5,380 nt of DNA from Clostridia bacterium (GTDB lineage Bacteria > Bacillota > Clostridia > Oscillospirales > Acutalibacteraceae): contig JAFRZS010000108.1 of assembly GCA_017442445.1 (NCBI GenBank), positions 1 through 5,380 of the forward strand, read 5' to 3'. A model generated the notes under the pieces. That model was not told the DNA's origin and ran no database searches. It saw only the letters and a program-made list of their open reading frames with translations. Numbering within the stretch: the first letter of the stretch is position 1; each line of letters opens with the position of its first letter. Shown in pieces: positions 5,066 through 5,380 of the stretch. A program made the position numbers and the translations under genes.

Positions 5066-5380
5066 GCCTGATGCGAATATCTTCTGATCTTTCTCTCCAA
5101 CAACATTCTTATAAAGGTTGTTGCCCTGACGCTCACTGTGAGCCATCTTACCGAGGACGCGTCCGTCAGGACTTGTGATACCTTCAATAGCACATACAGA
5201 ACCGTTGGGATTGTATGCTGTGATATCGCTCGGATTTCCGTTTACATCAACATACTGTGTTGCAATCTGTCCGTTAGCGATAAGCTTTGCAATCATTTCG
5301 TCTGATGCTACAAATCTGCCTTCACCGTGTGAAATGGGAACTGCGTGGATATCACCTGCTTCAGAAAGGCTCAACCAAGG
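5048..5380 (-). CDS. purL: Phosphoribosylformylglycinamidine synthase (PurL, single-chain type), C-terminal 110 residues, partial
   Basis: Only the C-terminus is in the window; the frame enters from the right edge as PWLSLSEAGD and ends RYFK at TAA 5050-5048. This is the end of the glutaminase (class I amidotransferase) domain of FGAM synthase, which converts FGAR plus glutamine and ATP to FGAM in purine synthesis. HAVPISHGEGRF (12-23 of the visible part), YNPNGS (56-61) and GKMAHSERQGNNLYKN (77-92) are diagnostic. H81 and E83 would be the His and Glu of the Cys-His-Glu triad; the Cys lies off the window. Ser82 replaces the Pro of the enterobacterial PHPER motif, as I recall for the clade II (clostridial) long PurL. 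A stand-alone PurQ subunit is the alternative, but its usual C-terminus differs. The gene is followed on the same strand, after a 193-base repeat-bearing gap, by apgM. Confidence 0.87.
   Translation of the reverse strand, partial: PWLSLSEAGDIHAVPISHGEGRFVASDEMIAKLIANGQIATQYVDVNGNPSDITAYNPNGSVCAIEGITSPDGRVLGKMAHSERQGNNLYKNVVGEKDQKIFASGVRYFK

Overview
This 5,380-base window reads as chromosomal DNA from a low- to mid-GC Gram-positive anaerobe of the class Clostridia, possibly a gut Oscillospiraceae/Ruminococcaceae-type organism. The evidence is AAAGGAGG-type ribosome binding sites, an A+T-rich codon bias, a clade II PurL C-terminus, a zapA-U32 gene pair, and a two-lobed P-loop ATPase of the kind annotated in Firmicutes as PRK06851. 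The genus assignment is inference only.

Layout, left to right. A U32-family protein (RlhA-like, cut by the left edge) and zapA (complete) form a two-gene minus-strand unit, transcribed leftward from a promoter at about 1137-1165. Divergent from it is a plus-strand P-loop ATPase (1250-2356) with an intact first Walker A motif and an eroded second one. This gene runs convergently into metY (minus, 2294-3568), and the two coding regions overlap by 63 bases at their 3' ends. Upstream of metY on the same strand is an alkaline-phosphatase-superfamily gene, annotated as cofactor-independent phosphoglycerate mutase (3646-4854). Upstream of that is the 3' end of purL (5048-5380, cut by the right edge).

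The metY neighbour belongs to the ApgM-like clade that also contains proposed non-orthologous homoserine kinases. Its placement directly upstream of an O-acetylhomoserine sulfhydrylase gene makes homoserine kinase a serious alternative to glycolytic mutase. The pair would then sit on the two branches leaving homoserine: threonine through O-phosphohomoserine, and methionine through O-acetylhomoserine.

The least explained structure is in the two intergenic gaps on the right. Each carries the same two short modules in the same orientation. Module A is a 29-bp palindromic element containing GAACCGTCCCCTGTCTGA. Module B is a 23-bp element, CTAAAATRGTGCTRTGGGCAAAT written in two halves as CTAAAATRGTGC and TRTGGGCAAAT. 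Module A lies 23-28 bases upstream of both the metY and the apgM start codons. The modules are nearly contiguous in the metY leader but are separated by 84-87 bp of GC-richer DNA in the apgM leader. They look like a dispersed repeat family, and their position in two leaders of one likely pathway makes a regulatory role worth testing. There is no gene-free stretch over 300 bases. The longest is 4855-5047, which holds the second repeat copy. I see no RNA gene, CRISPR array, insertion sequence with a transposase, or convincing terminator.
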